NCBI GenBank assembly: GCA_023398105.1
Contig: JAEWST010000064.1
Span: forward strand, 13,426-77,425
DNA length: 64,000 nucleotides
Origin: Bacillota bacterium
GTDB taxonomy: Bacteria; Bacillota; Clostridia; Acetivibrionales; DSM-1351
Direction: 5' to 3'
A program made the translations under genes and the position numbers. Shown here one piece after another: positions 27,209-37,181 of this stretch (position 1 is the first letter of the stretch; the number at the start of each line of letters is the position of its first letter). Below the pieces are notes generated by a model, which did no database searches, was not told the origin of the DNA, and worked only from the letters and a program-made list of their open reading frames with translations.

Positions 27209-27466
27209 TTATATCCCTGGTACAATTCTAGTATTCAACGCTAGTCCTACTCCCATAAGAACTATTGCAGATACTACGAGATATATTCCAATCCTACTTT
27301 TGTTATTTTTTGTAGCAAGAATACCGCAAATCACACCCAACATTCCAAAAACAAATGGGTATATAAATAAGGCTAAAACAGCGGATACCCACCCAGCTAT
27401 AAGTAATAATATCTTTCTTATACTTTCACTTGCACTTAAGCCTAAAATATTTTGAATATTATTCAT
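27209..27466 (-). CDS. Small two-helix membrane protein, DUF4190-like
   Basis: An 85-residue protein with two membrane segments at about 20-50 and 60-80, joined by the basic turn ATKNNKSRIG. The pattern G..GVICGILATKN..S resembles the DUF4190 family, whose function is unknown. GGGAGG lies directly before the ATG, within the last bases of a structured repeat element (27467-27548). It lies 60 bp upstream of cphB in the same orientation. Confidence 0.75.
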   Translation of the reverse strand: MNNIQNILGLSASESIRKILLLIAGWVSAVLALFIYPFVFGMLGVICGILATKNNKSRIGIYLVVSAIVLMGVGLALNTRIVPGI

Positions 27467-27548
27467 GCTAACCTCCCACGTCTCTTTTTAAGATTCTTCA
27501 TCAACAGCTCGAAAACTGACTATGTTCGACAAATTAGCTTTTCGAGCT
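27467..27548 (-). repeat. Hairpin leader element H1, copy 1
   Basis: On the minus strand a perfect 10-bp stem (27506-27515/27539-27548, AGCTCGAAAA/TTTTCGAGCT) encloses a loop with the AACAT block, followed by a linker ending in CGTGGGAGGTTA, the ribosome-binding site of the next gene. The same ending (CGTGGGAGGTTA) closes copy 4 before cpaB. Confidence 0.65.
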
Positions 27549-27619
27549 GAATATTTAAATAATAGTAAAGCCTCATGGCTGTACGCAGTAAACTTCACTC
27601 TGCCATCCACCTTTTTCAC

Positions 27620-27704
27620 ATCCTTTTGCCAGTACGCTGGCGAGACAAATAGTAAGGTAAATGCAAAGAGGAGGATGAACGCACGAAATATAAACTTTGC
27701 ATTT
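27620..27704 (-). repeat. Hairpin leader element H1, copy 2
   Basis: Stem AAATGCAAAG/CTTTGCATTT (27659-27668/27695-27704) around TTTATATTTCGTGCGTTCAT. Compared with copy 3 (39697-39734) the stem changes from GCGAAG/CTTCGC to GCAAAG/CTTTGC, a compensatory pair change. It is followed on the minus strand by a GCCAG/CTGGC mini-hairpin. Confidence 0.6.
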
Positions 27705-27958
27705 TTTAAGCAAACCTCCAATTACAAAATATATATTTATAACCTCACCATTGCGTATTATTTACAAAATATATAGTTAATATTCAACTTTTAATAGTAT
27801 TTGAAATTAGTTATAATATTTGATATCAATAACATTATTACCCTAAAAATTTTTTATAATGCTACTATTTTAATAAAAAATTGTATAACCCTGAGAATAA
27901 AGTTCCCCATAGTTAGTTTACCTATATTTTTTGCCCAAAGTGGGCAGTGGAGGTTATA

Positions 27959-28990
27959 ATGCAATACAATTTTGAAAAATTAAGGAATATAACTGAGATT
28001 CTTCTTAAGCCAGAAGATGATTATAGCCAATTAACAAAAGCTATAGAAGATTTATATTCATTATTTTTAAAAACATCTGAGCTAGAAGTAGATGACAATG
28101 AGAATAGAGAGGATGTCTATTTGCCAAAAGGTAAAGCCATTGGAACCACATGGGCTGCCATGTGTATAAAAGAAATAATGAGAACTAAGTGTTTTTTAAG
28201 AGGACTATATGCTGGAATAAAAGCAGCGCAAGAAAAATTCCCTAATACTTGCATACACATTTTATATGCAGGTACTGGTCCATTTGCTACATTGGCTATG
28301 CCTATGACAACAGTTTTTACAAGTGAGGAAATCAATTTTACTTTTTTAGAAATAAACCCTGCAAGTATCGAATTTCTTGAAAGAAACATTAATGCTTTCA
28401 ATGCACAGAGCTATGTAACTAATATCATTCAGTGTGATGCTACCATGTTTAAAGCTGATAATATTAAACCAATACATATGATTTTAACTGAAACAATGCA
28501 GAATGCATTACAAAAAGAGCCACAGGTTTCAATATGTATGAACCTTGTTTCTCAAATGTTGACGGATGGAATTTTAATTCCTCAAAACATAAAAATTGAT
28601 GCAGCCTTAATGAGTCCTCAAAAGGTTAAAGAAAGAATGTTGAACCCCAATTTTGGCAATAAAAAGTACTACCATGCCTTACAGACAGTCTTTGAGCTAA
28701 ATAAAACAACAATTGCTTCTCAACCTGTTAAGAACATATCAAATACAAGCTCATATGCATTCCCGGAAGTTGTTGTTGAAGTTCCTACAGACATAGATTG
28801 CCATTATAATGATTTGAATTTATTGACCTATATTCAGGTTTTTGGTGATGTTGAATTAACAAACTATCAATGTTCCTTGACTATGCCAAAAAGATTGACA
28901 TACATAAATCAAGGAATAGTTCCTTCAAATAAGATAAGCTTTCAATACTTGATTAGCGATAAGCCAGGTATACAGTATAAATTTGTATAA
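27959..28990 (+). CDS. Class I SAM-dependent methyltransferase-like protein
   Basis: A 343-residue cytoplasmic protein. Seen: motif I-like ILYAGTGPFATLAMP at about 100-114, acidic motif TFLEINPASIEFLERNI, IIQCDATMF (motif II-like), and LTETMQNALQKEP, followed by a beta-rich C-terminal part. The organisation recalls protein-arginine or related methyltransferases, but the substrate is not recognisable. The frame starts at a GTG 12 bases earlier; GGAGG five bases before the ATG at 27959 fixes the start. It is divergent from the small membrane protein gene and isolated. Confidence 0.72.
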   Translation: MQYNFEKLRNITEILLKPEDDYSQLTKAIEDLYSLFLKTSELEVDDNENREDVYLPKGKAIGTTWAAMCIKEIMRTKCFLRGLYAGIKAAQEKFPNTCIHILYAGTGPFATLAMPMTTVFTSEEINFTFLEINPASIEFLERNINAFNAQSYVTNIIQCDATMFKADNIKPIHMILTETMQNALQKEPQVSICMNLVSQMLTDGILIPQNIKIDAALMSPQKVKERMLNPNFGNKKYYHALQTVFELNKTTIASQPVKNISNTSSYAFPEVVVEVPTDIDCHYNDLNLLTYIQVFGDVELTNYQCSLTMPKRLTYINQGIVPSNKISFQYLISDKPGIQYKFV

Positions 28991-29100
28991 TATTTTGGCT
29001 GTGTTAAAGTATAATGTTTTTATATGATTAAATCTTATAAAAGTGGTTATAACATAATCCAATTATATTCTGCAACAAAAATAGATTTTTACAAACTACA

Positions 29101-29143
29101 ACAAGCTTCATTCCGGCATAAATCTTAAGCTGAAATGAAGCTT
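29101..29143. terminator. Hairpin between convergent methyltransferase and leuB genes
   Basis: ACAAGCTTCATT and AATGAAGCTTGT pair perfectly, extended inward with one G-U pair and one mismatch. No long U tract, so efficiency is uncertain, but the position between convergent stops is right for a shared terminator. Confidence 0.55.
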
Positions 29144-29183
29144 GTATACATCTTAACAATATTTAATAATTGATTGTACTATT

Positions 29184-30254
29184 TTAAAGCTCTTCTCTTA
29201 TAATTTTTCCCATTTCCTTTGTGCCTACAACGGTAGTTCCAGCTGATGCAATGTCACCTGTTCTATAGCCTTTGTCTAATACACTAACTACAGCTTTTTC
29301 TATAGCATCAGCTTCTTTTGTCAAATCAAGAGAATATCTAAGCATCATTGCAACGGAAAGTATTGTGGCAATTGGGTTTGCTTTATCCTGCCCTGCAATA
29401 TCTGGTGCTGAACCGTGTATTGGTTCATATAACCCAAGCTTTGTAGCTCCTAAACTTGCAGATGGCAACATTCCGATAGATCCAGTAATCATTGATGCTT
29501 CATCAGACAATATATCTCCAAATATATTACTTGTAAGTACTACATCAAACTGTGCAGGGTTTCTTACAAGCTGCATTGCCGCATTATCTACATACATGTG
29601 GCTTAAGGCTACCTCAGGATAGTCCTTCGCAACCTCCTCTACTACCTGCCTCCAGAATCTTGAGCTTTCCAATACATTTGCTTTATCAACAGACATTAGC
29701 TTTTTACCACGCTTCATAGCTGTTTCAAAGCCTACTTTAGCAATTCTCTCAACCTCTGTTCTATTATACATTTCAGTATCATAAGCAGCTTCTACACCTT
29801 CTGTTTCAAGTCTGCCTCTTTTCCCGAAATAAATTCCACCAGTAAGCTCTCGAATAACCATTATGTCAATTCCATTACTGATTATATCTGATTTTAATGG
29901 CGAAGCATCCTTCAACGCATTGTATATAATGGCAGGTCTTAAATTTGCATATAGTCCCAAAGCCGCTCTGATACCAAGCAAGCCAGCTTCAGGTCTTAAA
30001 TTTCCAGGTACTGTATCCCATTTAGGTCCGCCAACTGCACCTAATAATACAGCATCGCTACTTTTACAAGCATCTATTGTAGACTGTGGAAGTGGTACTC
30101 CATGCTTGTCTATTGCAATTCCTCCAAGGTCTGCTTCGGTAAGCTCAAAACTATGTCCATATTTTTTTTCAATTACCTTGAGTACCTCTAAAGCTTCTGA
30201 AACTATATCAGGTCCAATGCCGTCTCCTGGCAGTACTGTAATTTTATAATTCAT
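29184..30254 (-). CDS. leuB: 3-isopropylmalate dehydrogenase
   Basis: Third enzyme of leucine synthesis: oxidises 3-isopropylmalate with NAD, giving 2-ketoisocaproate after decarboxylation. Seen: 356 residues, GDGIGPDIV at about 9-17, substrate motif [13 protein letters not shown] at about 134-146, catalytic Tyr/Lys region, metal-binding Asp in [16 protein letters not shown], and adenine-binding [12 protein letters not shown]. It is last in the leuCDB transcript, 174 bp behind leuD; an R1 repeat sits in that gap. Confidence 0.97.
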   Translation of the reverse strand: MNYKITVLPGDGIGPDIVSEALEVLKVIEKKYGHSFELTEADLGGIAIDKHGVPLPQSTIDACKSSDAVLLGAVGGPKWDTVPGNLRPEAGLLGIRAALGLYANLRPAIIYNALKDASPLKSDIISNGIDIMVIRELTGGIYFGKRGRLETEGVEAAYDTEMYNRTEVERIAKVGFETAMKRGKKLMSVDKANVLESSRFWRQVVEEVAKDYPEVALSHMYVDNAAMQLVRNPAQFDVVLTSNIFGDILSDEASMITGSIGMLPSASLGATKLGLYEPIHGSAPDIAGQDKANPIATILSVAMMLRYSLDLTKEADAIEKAVVSVLDKGYRTGDIASAGTTVVGTKEMGKIIREEL

Positions 30255-30385
30255 TATTTCATCTCCATTCTACTTATGCTAAAAACCAACACCATGCTAA
30301 AGCCTACTAAAATACAGTTCTTACAATACTGAATTATTGTAGCCTTCAAATAAACCCATATCAATAAATTATTCATCTTAAATAC

Positions 30386-30437
30386 AGCGGAACAAACTTT
30401 AGATAAGTTTAGACACCGTAAAAGTTGGTTATTTAGC
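30386..30437 (-). repeat. Dispersed repeat R1, copy 4 (reverse, shortened)
   Basis: On the minus strand AAATAACCAACTTTTACGGT, then GTCTAAACTTATCTAAAGTT. It has lost about 15 bases of the centre relative to the other copies and lies between leuD and leuB. Confidence 0.55.
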
Positions 30438-30917
30438 TTGCTTAATATAATTAATCAGCCCATCTGCAGAAATTATTTCCTGCATAAACTCTGGGAATGG
30501 CTGACCCTGATAGGTTTTTCCTGTTGTAAGGTTCTTAATGCTTCCTTTATCGAAATCAACTTCAACCTCATCGCCGTCACTTATATCTATAGCTGCTTCA
30601 GGACATTCAATAATTGGAAGTCCTATATTAATTGAATTTCTATAAAAAATCCTTGCAAATGTCTCAGCAATAACGCAGGATATTCCTGCTGCTTTAATAG
30701 AAATAGGAGCATGCTCCCTAGATGAACCGCAGCCAAAATTCTTTCCAGCTACCATTACATCACCCTTTTGAACTCTCGATGTGAATTTATCATCTAAATC
30801 CTCCATACAATGACTTGCCAATTCTGCAGGGTCTGATGTATTTAAATATCTTGCAGGTATAATAACGTCTGTGTCTACGTTATTTCCATATTTTATAACT
30901 TTACCTTTAGCATTCAT
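30429..30917 (-). CDS. leuD: 3-isopropylmalate dehydratase small subunit
   Basis: Swivel-domain subunit that with LeuC isomerises 2- to 3-isopropylmalate. Seen: 162 residues, the short archaeal/clostridial form, [17 protein letters not shown] at about 9-25, and substrate-binding loop [14 protein letters not shown] at about 58-71. It lies 131 bp behind leuC. The compact LeuC/LeuD pair corresponds to the homoaconitase-like subfamily common in clostridia. Confidence 0.96.
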   Translation of the reverse strand: MNAKGKVIKYGNNVDTDVIIPARYLNTSDPAELASHCMEDLDDKFTSRVQKGDVMVAGKNFGCGSSREHAPISIKAAGISCVIAETFARIFYRNSINIGLPIIECPEAAIDISDGDEVEVDFDKGSIKNLTTGKTYQGQPFPEFMQEIISADGLINYIKQAK

Positions 30918-31048
30918 ATTTTTGCCTCCTCACACTTTGTAATTGTTCACTTAGCTTTATAAATAGGAACAGTCTTTCGGGCAAGCCTTGACAAAATAGA
31001 ATTTATCAAGGTTCCGCACCACTTTCCATATAAAATCCGCCTAACTTA

Positions 31049-32311
31049 TTAGTCTAATTCTTCAGGCCCTGCAATTCTTCCTAAAACTGCTGATGCAGCA
31101 GCTATAGCAGGGCTTGCCAAGTAAACTTCGCTTTCAGGGTGTCCCATACGTCCAACAAAATTTCTGTTTGTAGTTGAAACTGCTCTTTCGCCTTTTGCAA
31201 GAATACCCATATGTCCTCCAAGGCATGGTCCACAGGTAGGTGTGCTTACAGCTGCTCCTGAATCAATGAATATATCAAATAAGCCCTCATTCATTGCTTG
31301 TTTCCAAATCTTTTGAGTAGCAGGAATGATGATACAGCGAATGTCTTCATGCACCTTTCTGCCTTTTAATACCTCAGCAGCAATTCTCATATCTTCAATT
31401 CTTCCATTTGTGCATGAACCAATTATTACTTGATCTATTCTAATATCTCCAACATTATCTATTGTACGAGCATTTTCAGGAAGATGTGGGAATGCAACTG
31501 TTGGTTTAATTGTATCTAAATCAATCTCATAAACCTCACAATATTCCGCATCCTCATCTGCTTTATACGCTGTATAATTTCTTGTAGAATGTTCTTTTAC
31601 ATATTCTACAGTCTTTTCATCCACCTCAAATATACCATTCTTCGCACCTGCCTCAATTGCCATGTTAGCAATTGTAAACCTATCATCCATAGAAAGTTCA
31701 TGGCAACCGCTACCTGTGAATTCCATTGATTTATATAGAGCTCCGTCTACACCTATCATTCCGATAATGTGAAGAATTACATCTTTTCCTCCAACCCATT
31801 TGCGAGGTTTTCCCTTAAGTACAAATTTGATTGCCTCTGGAATCTTGAACCATGCTTCTCCAGTTGCCATTCCAGCTGCCATATCAGTACTTCCAATACC
31901 TGTAGAGAATGCACCCAAGGCACCATAAGTACAAGTGTGGGAGTCAGCTCCAATAACTACATCTCCTGAAACAACAAGTCCTCTTTCAGGAAGCAATGCA
32001 TGTTCAACACCCATTTGTCCAACTTCAAAAAAGTTCACAATCCCCATTCTCTTTGCAAACTCTCTGCAAAGCTTTACCTGTTCTGCTGATTTAATGTCCT
32101 TGTTTGGTGTGAAGTGGTCAGGCACTATTGCAATCTTATTTATATCAAAAACTTCATCCAGTCCTATCTTATCAAATTCCTTAATAGCCACTGGTGTAGT
32201 AATATCATTTCCTAAAACCATATCAAGCTTTGCTTTGATAAGTTGTCCAGCCCTCACTGATCCCAGCCCTGCATGAGCTGCAAGAATTTTTTGTGTCATT
32301 GTCATTCCCAT
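31049..32311 (-). CDS. leuC: 3-isopropylmalate dehydratase large subunit
   Basis: Catalytic 4Fe-4S subunit of isopropylmalate isomerase. Seen: 420 residues, [25 protein letters not shown] at about 122-146, cluster cysteines in IGSCTNGR and in PTCGPCLGG, matching the aconitase family. The ATG follows GGAGGCGTTTTAT. First gene of leuCDB. No T-box leader was found upstream, so control of this operon by leucyl-tRNA is not supported by what I see. Confidence 0.97.
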   Translation of the reverse strand: MGMTMTQKILAAHAGLGSVRAGQLIKAKLDMVLGNDITTPVAIKEFDKIGLDEVFDINKIAIVPDHFTPNKDIKSAEQVKLCREFAKRMGIVNFFEVGQMGVEHALLPERGLVVSGDVVIGADSHTCTYGALGAFSTGIGSTDMAAGMATGEAWFKIPEAIKFVLKGKPRKWVGGKDVILHIIGMIGVDGALYKSMEFTGSGCHELSMDDRFTIANMAIEAGAKNGIFEVDEKTVEYVKEHSTRNYTAYKADEDAEYCEVYEIDLDTIKPTVAFPHLPENARTIDNVGDIRIDQVIIGSCTNGRIEDMRIAAEVLKGRKVHEDIRCIIIPATQKIWKQAMNEGLFDIFIDSGAAVSTPTCGPCLGGHMGILAKGERAVSTTNRNFVGRMGHPESEVYLASPAIAAASAVLGRIAGPEELD

Positions 32312-32401
32312 ATAAAACGCCTCCTCTTTCTATTAAAGTCTTACATAAGTTTTGTATAAAGGATATTAGCCATTATATCTATAAACTTACTATTATTTTA
32401 A

Positions 32402-32430
32402 ATTCTATGAAATTGAGTCCTTAGATTCAA
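32402..32430 (-). promoter_or_regulatory. leuC promoter
   Basis: Minus-strand -35 TTGAAT (32425-32430) and -10 TAGAAT (32402-32407) are 17 bp apart, about 90 bp before the leuC start. Confidence 0.45.
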
Positions 32431-32510
32431 AAAACACCTTTTGTATTGTCTTGTAGCAATTATATATTAATACTAAAAAGTGTTCTTCCTGTTATTTATC
32501 GTTATTTTTA

Positions 32511-33413
32511 TTAATTTTGAATGTTTTTTGACGTATTTCTATATTGCATAGGGGTCATTTTTATTTGTTTTTTAAATATATCATTGAATCTCTGCTGGTT
32601 TGAAAATCCTACACTATGTGCTATATCCGCCACTTTTAAATCAGTTTCCTCCAGTAGTTCGCAAGAACGCTTAATTCTAATGTTAAGGAGATATTGCATT
32701 GGGCTAAAACCTGTTTCTTCCTTGAATGCCCTTGTAAAATAGCTTGGACTAAGAAAAACATATTTTGCTATATCAGTAATTGATATCTCCCTTTCATAAT
32801 TGTTTTGAACAAACTGTATAGCTGATTGCATAAGCTCTTTTATTTTGGGGCTTTTATTTTTTATGCTATTTTCCCATTCAGCTTTTAACGCTCTAGAAAT
32901 AAGCACAAATAGTTCCATTAGCATTAAATAATTAAGCATATCACTGCCCAACTGATCACTTGCTTTTTCCTTCAGTATTCTATTTAGCAATCCTATGATA
33001 TCATTCTTTTGGCTTACCTTAAGATTTATAAATGTACCTGATGCCTTACCGCTTACAAAGTTTATGAAATCAGCAAGTGATGTCTCAGACAAATCCTTGT
33101 GAGCCTTGCTCACAAACTTAAAATATAATACAATAAAGTCACAGCCATGAGCTGACTTTGCATTGAGCTGGTGGTGCTGATGAGGCTTAATTATAACTAT
33201 ATCATTTGAGCCAACTTCAACACTCTGGTCTCCAATTTCAAACAGTCCTTCACCCGACTTGATATATACCATCTCAAAGGTTTCGTGAATGCTAAGTCCC
33301 TTTGTCCAACGTGTATCACGATAACGCTCAATAGACTTCATACTAGTAATTGGTATAAAACTTGCCGAGTCTAAAATACCTTCCCATGACTTTGGTATAG
33401 TTGTTGATTCCAA
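32511..33413 (-). CDS. AraC-family regulator with cupin sensor domain
   Basis: A 300-residue one-component regulator: N-terminal cupin (about 25-110, with HQHHQLNA as a typical effector/metal-facing loop) and C-terminal AraC helix-turn-helix pair (ISITDIAKYVFLSPSYFTRAFKEETG; DIAHSVGFSNQQRFNDIFKKQ). Proteins of this build usually bind a sugar or related small molecule. The start is a TTG with GGGGG ten bases upstream. It lies 199 bp upstream of leuC in the same orientation; no obvious target gene is adjacent. Confidence 0.88.
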   Translation of the reverse strand: MESTTIPKSWEGILDSASFIPITSMKSIERYRDTRWTKGLSIHETFEMVYIKSGEGLFEIGDQSVEVGSNDIVIIKPHQHHQLNAKSAHGCDFIVLYFKFVSKAHKDLSETSLADFINFVSGKASGTFINLKVSQKNDIIGLLNRILKEKASDQLGSDMLNYLMLMELFVLISRALKAEWENSIKNKSPKIKELMQSAIQFVQNNYEREISITDIAKYVFLSPSYFTRAFKEETGFSPMQYLLNIRIKRSCELLEETDLKVADIAHSVGFSNQQRFNDIFKKQIKMTPMQYRNTSKNIQN

Positions 33414-33481
33414 TAGAACTTAACCCCCTTTATAATGCCTAGTTTCAAAATGAAATTTTTCACTTTTAACCACACTGCTCA

Positions 33482-34957
33482 CTATTTGGATTTTCTAAAT
33501 ACCATGGGTTTGCTATTTTTTGCACCACCTGATGCTGGTTTGCCATCCGTTCTGCTGACAGATTTCCCGCTGCCATTCTGTCTGTCGCTTGTAGCTTGTT
33601 TGTCGTCGTTTTTATAGCTTTTATAGGGCTTGCTTTTATAATTGTTATCTAATCCACGTTTTTCGCCATTGCGAACACCCGATTGTCCGTCAAAAGATTT
33701 TTTTATATTACCTATTTTCCCATTGCCCTCTGATTTATGCTTAAAGCCGGATTTACTATGTGTTTTACTACCATTTGCTCCTGTAGTTTGAGAAGAATTT
33801 TTATTTATTGTTCCTTTTTTATACTCTGTCATAACACCATTCTTCATTGACTTTGGAGTTATTTTAATATTCAGTTCTCTTTCATATTGCTTTATAAACT
33901 CAATTTCCTTTTCTGTTACGATAGATATTGTCATACCTGGCTTGCCATTTCTACCAGTTCTACCAGCTCTATGCAAGTATTCCATAGAACGCTCTGGTAT
34001 ATCCAAATTAATTATATGTGTTACGCCCTCAATATCAAGCCCTCTTGCTGCAAGGTCTGTGGCAACCAAAATCTGTAACTTTCCTGATTTAAAAGCATCC
34101 ATTGTTTTTTTTCTGTCCATCTTTATATTTGAACCATGCATGCTTTCTGCCTTTAACTTATGGTATTTTAACCTTTCTGTAGCTTCTTCAATGTCCTCTC
34201 CACTTCCGCAAAACGCAATAGCTTTTTGTGGGTTTATCATTCTAATAAGCTTTCTCAGTACTTCGATTTTATCACGTTGCTCTGCCACAAAATATATATG
34301 TTCAATTGTATCTGGAACTTGCATCTTTGGACTACTCTTTATTAGTAAGGGCTCCTTCATAAACAGCTTTGCTCTCTCAATTGTACGTGCAGCTATACTG
34401 GCAGAGCATATTAGTATCTGCCTCTCTTTTAAGGTTGTCTTAATAACGGCTTTTGTCCCCTCAATATAGCTGTCATCAAGCAATCTATCAGCTTCGTCTA
34501 TAATAATAGTTTTAATTGTGTGTGCAGAAATTTTCTTTTTTTGAATTAATTCAAGTATTCTGCCTGAAGTTCCTACAATTATATGAGGTTTAAGCTTAAG
34601 CTTTTCTATTTGTCTTTGAATATTTACGTCACCTATAATAGGCGTAGATGTTGCCTTTAAGTCCGAGTTCTGAGACAGCATTTCTATCTGTCTTTCAACC
34701 TGTATAGCCAGCTCATGGGTGGGTACAAGTATAATTGCCTGCATTTCTTTTTTAAGAGTATCTATTTTCTCAAAAAGAGGAAGCAAATAAGCAAGAGTTT
34801 TACCAGTTCCAGTTTCCGACTGAATTATCAAATCCTTGTTCTGTTGTGCTTCAGGTATTGTCTTTGACTGTATCTCAGTTGGTGCTGTAATATTAACCTT
34901 CTTAAGTGCATCAACAAGTGACTTATTTAGTTCCATAGTTTCAAATAACTGTTCCAT
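33482..34957 (-). CDS. DEAD-box ATP-dependent RNA helicase
   Basis: A 491-residue RNA helicase. Seen: Q-motif TAPTEIQSKTIP, Walker A ETGTGKT at about 48-54, PTHELA, DEAD at 154-157, CSAS (motif III), and in the second RecA domain ATDLAARGLD and HRAGRTGR. The last 120 residues are Gly/Lys/Ser/Asn-rich and basic, a disordered RNA-binding tail as in cold-shock and ribosome-assembly helicases (CshA/DbpA-like). AGGAGAG precedes the ATG. It starts 41 bp after the ABC-F gene, so both translation-related genes may be co-expressed. Confidence 0.94.
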   Translation of the reverse strand: MEQLFETMELNKSLVDALKKVNITAPTEIQSKTIPEAQQNKDLIIQSETGTGKTLAYLLPLFEKIDTLKKEMQAIILVPTHELAIQVERQIEMLSQNSDLKATSTPIIGDVNIQRQIEKLKLKPHIIVGTSGRILELIQKKKISAHTIKTIIIDEADRLLDDSYIEGTKAVIKTTLKERQILICSASIAARTIERAKLFMKEPLLIKSSPKMQVPDTIEHIYFVAEQRDKIEVLRKLIRMINPQKAIAFCGSGEDIEEATERLKYHKLKAESMHGSNIKMDRKKTMDAFKSGKLQILVATDLAARGLDIEGVTHIINLDIPERSMEYLHRAGRTGRNGKPGMTISIVTEKEIEFIKQYERELNIKITPKSMKNGVMTEYKKGTINKNSSQTTGANGSKTHSKSGFKHKSEGNGKIGNIKKSFDGQSGVRNGEKRGLDNNYKSKPYKSYKNDDKQATSDRQNGSGKSVSRTDGKPASGGAKNSKPMVFRKSK

Positions 34958-34998
34958 CTGCTCTCCTTTTATTTTCCTATAAATGGCACATAAAATTA

Positions 34999-36936
34999 CT
35001 ATTTTTCACCATTCCTGCTCTTTTCTATTTTATCAGCCAATTCATATAAGTAAGTCCATCTCTCCATTGAATATTCCAGTTGCTCCTCCAATTGCTGCTG
35101 CTTTGCCAATAGCTCCTGAAGCTTTTCGAAGTCGCTAGCTGCCTTGTCAATTTCTTCTTGTAGCTTTTCCAACTGGCCTTCCTGCTCTGCTATTATACCA
35201 TCTATCTCTTCAAATTCCTTTTGTTCCTTAAAAGTAAACTTGAGTTGTCTCTCCTTTTGACCATGCCGTTCTGCTTTGTTTTGTGAATTACTTTCTTGCT
35301 TAACGTCAGCAGATTTTTTTGGTGTTTCATCTGATTGAGCTTGGCTTGTTACATATTCATGATAATCCGAATAATTTCCACCATACTTTTTTATATAGCC
35401 GCAACCTTCAAAGGAAAAAACCTTAGTTGCCATTCTATCTAAGAAGTATCTATCATGGGATACAGCTATTACTGCTCCTGGGAACTCATCAAGATAGCTC
35501 TCTAGTATAGTCAATGTCTGAATATCCAAATCATTTGTAGGCTCATCTAGTAACAGAATATTAGGTGCCCCCATAAGAATTTTCAGCAAATACAGTCTTC
35601 TTTTCTCTCCTCCTGAAAGCTTTGATATAGGTGTCCACTGAACACTAGGTTCAAACAGAAATCTTTCCAGCATTTGAGATGCACTAATACTTCCGTTCTT
35701 TGTTTCAATATTTTCAGCAACCTGCCTGATGTAATCTATAACTCTAAGATTTTGGTCCATGTCCATATTTTCTTGAGTAAAAAATCCAATCTTGACAGTA
35801 TCTCCAATTTCAACCTTACCCATATCAGGCTTAATTTGACCTGTAATTATTCCAAGCAGTGTTGATTTGCCTATACCGTTCTGACCAATAATACCGATTC
35901 TATCATCTCTAAGTAGTATATAGCTAAAATCAGTTATAATCTTATTTTCACCATAAGCCTTTTGTATATTTTCAATTTCTATAATTTTTCTTCCTAATCT
36001 TGAAGCTCCCACTTGAATTTCTACATTGTCATCCTGCATTGGCGAACCAATTTCCTGTAGCTTTTCGAATCTTTCTATTCGAGCCTTTTGCTTTGTGGAA
36101 CGAGCTTGAGCACCTCTCCTTATCCATTCAAGTTCATTTCGGAGTAAATTCTGACGTTTTCTTTCAGACGCTTGCGTAAGCTCTTCACGTTCGGCTTTCA
36201 TCTCAAGAAACTTACTGTAATTAGCCTGATAACTGTATAGCTTTCCATGATCTAGTTCAATAATTCTATTTGCTACCCTTTCAAGGAAATATCTGTCATG
36301 GGTTACCATAAGAAGAGCACCTTTTCTAGTGTTCAGATATTTTTCCAGCCAATCTACAGAGTCATTGTCTATATGGTTTGTAGGCTCATCCAATATTAAT
36401 AGCTCTGTTGGATTAATCAACGCTCCAGCCATTGCTATACGCTTTCTCTGTCCACCTGATAGTGTTGCAACATCCGCACTAAAATCATCTATACCTAACT
36501 TAGTCAGTATAGTTTTTGCTTCGCTTTCTATTGACCACGCATTTAAGCTATCCATTTTGCTCATTAATCCTAATAATAGCTTTTGCAGATTATTATCGTT
36601 GGGGTTTTGTTCGCTTTTTCTGAGCACAAGCTCATATTCACGCAACAGCTGCATAATTGGTGTTGGCCCTGCAAAAACCTGTTCAAGCACGGTTGTACCA
36701 GCATCAAAGAAAGGACTCTGTTCAAGATATCCTACTCTTACACTATTTCCTTTTATTATTCTTCCTGTGTCGGTAGTCTCTAACCCCGCAATTACCTTTA
36801 ACAGCGTACTTTTCCCTGTTCCGTTTATACCAATAAGACCTATTTTGTCCCCTTCACCAATTCCTAATGATATATTATTAAATAGAATTTTCTCACTATA
36901 GCTTTTTGAAATGCCTTCCGCAGATAAAATATTCAA
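34999..36936 (-). CDS. ABC-F family ATPase (ribosome-associated)
   Basis: A 645-residue soluble protein with two ABC cassettes and no membrane domain: Walker A GINGTGKST (about 36-44), signature LSGGQRKR, Walker B LLILDEPTNHID; then the basic interdomain linker (RRGAQARSTKQKARIERFE), second Walker A GQNGIGKST, LSGGEKRR and LLLDEPTNDLD; and a C-terminal coiled coil of about 70 residues as in Uup. ABC-F proteins bind the ribosomal E site and act in translation or antibiotic protection. The start appears to be TTG; the nearest good Shine-Dalgarno (AAAGGAGG) is 47 bases upstream with an 11-bp hairpin in between (see leader). Confidence 0.93.
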   Translation of the reverse strand: MNILSAEGISKSYSEKILFNNISLGIGEGDKIGLIGINGTGKSTLLKVIAGLETTDTGRIIKGNSVRVGYLEQSPFFDAGTTVLEQVFAGPTPIMQLLREYELVLRKSEQNPNDNNLQKLLLGLMSKMDSLNAWSIESEAKTILTKLGIDDFSADVATLSGGQRKRIAMAGALINPTELLILDEPTNHIDNDSVDWLEKYLNTRKGALLMVTHDRYFLERVANRIIELDHGKLYSYQANYSKFLEMKAEREELTQASERKRQNLLRNELEWIRRGAQARSTKQKARIERFEKLQEIGSPMQDDNVEIQVGASRLGRKIIEIENIQKAYGENKIITDFSYILLRDDRIGIIGQNGIGKSTLLGIITGQIKPDMGKVEIGDTVKIGFFTQENMDMDQNLRVIDYIRQVAENIETKNGSISASQMLERFLFEPSVQWTPISKLSGGEKRRLYLLKILMGAPNILLLDEPTNDLDIQTLTILESYLDEFPGAVIAVSHDRYFLDRMATKVFSFEGCGYIKKYGGNYSDYHEYVTSQAQSDETPKKSADVKQESNSQNKAERHGQKERQLKFTFKEQKEFEEIDGIIAEQEGQLEKLQEEIDKAASDFEKLQELLAKQQQLEEQLEYSMERWTYLYELADKIEKSRNGEK

Positions 36937-36992
36937 TTTATAATTATGTTCAAGTCTTTAATTGTGCAAGACTTGAACCCCATCCTCCTTTA
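36937..36992 (-). promoter_or_regulatory. ABC-F leader: Shine-Dalgarno, short ORF and hairpin
   Basis: On the minus strand AAAGGAGG (36984-36991) directly abuts ATG (36983), which opens a 16-codon frame (MGFKSCTIKDLNIIIN) whose TGA overlaps the TTG start of the ABC-F gene. Inside it is a perfect 11-bp hairpin (36948-36958/36968-36978). The layout resembles leader-peptide attenuators of antibiotic-resistance ABC-F genes. Confidence 0.45.
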
Positions 36993-37039
36993 TGATTTTT
37001 TTACATTACTATTGTTAATTAGCCTCTATAATCTCTAAA

Positions 37040-37086
37040 ATCAACTTTATATATATAAGTTTGAACACCTATAATTTTCAACATCC
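37040..37086 (-). repeat. Dispersed repeat R1, copy 5 (reverse)
   Basis: On the minus strand GTTGAAAATTATAGGTGTTC, then AAACTTATATATATAAAGTTG. It matches the right half of the consensus in the opposite orientation to most copies. Confidence 0.6.
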
Positions 37087-37181
37087 TTAAAAATCCCAAT
37101 TAAAATAATACTAATTATATCATTTATGTTGTATAAAAGCTTTAAAATTATAACATGCTAAATTACTAAACATCATTAATA

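Noticed and set aside
27488..27721. A 77-codon minus-strand frame (MEVCLKNAKF...) as a membrane-protein gene
   Set aside because: It is built from two copies of the H1 hairpin element and their linker, and the same peptide pieces appear, broken, at the other H1 copies. Recorded as repeat instead.
32312..32510. T-box or leucine leader attenuator upstream of leuC
   Set aside because: No AGGGTGGNACCGCG-like T-box sequence, leucine-rich leader frame or terminator hairpin was found.
33942..34469. A 175-codon plus-strand frame opposite the DEAD-box gene
   Set aside because: It mirrors the helicase reading frame on the other strand; the helicase has all motifs and a ribosome-binding site.
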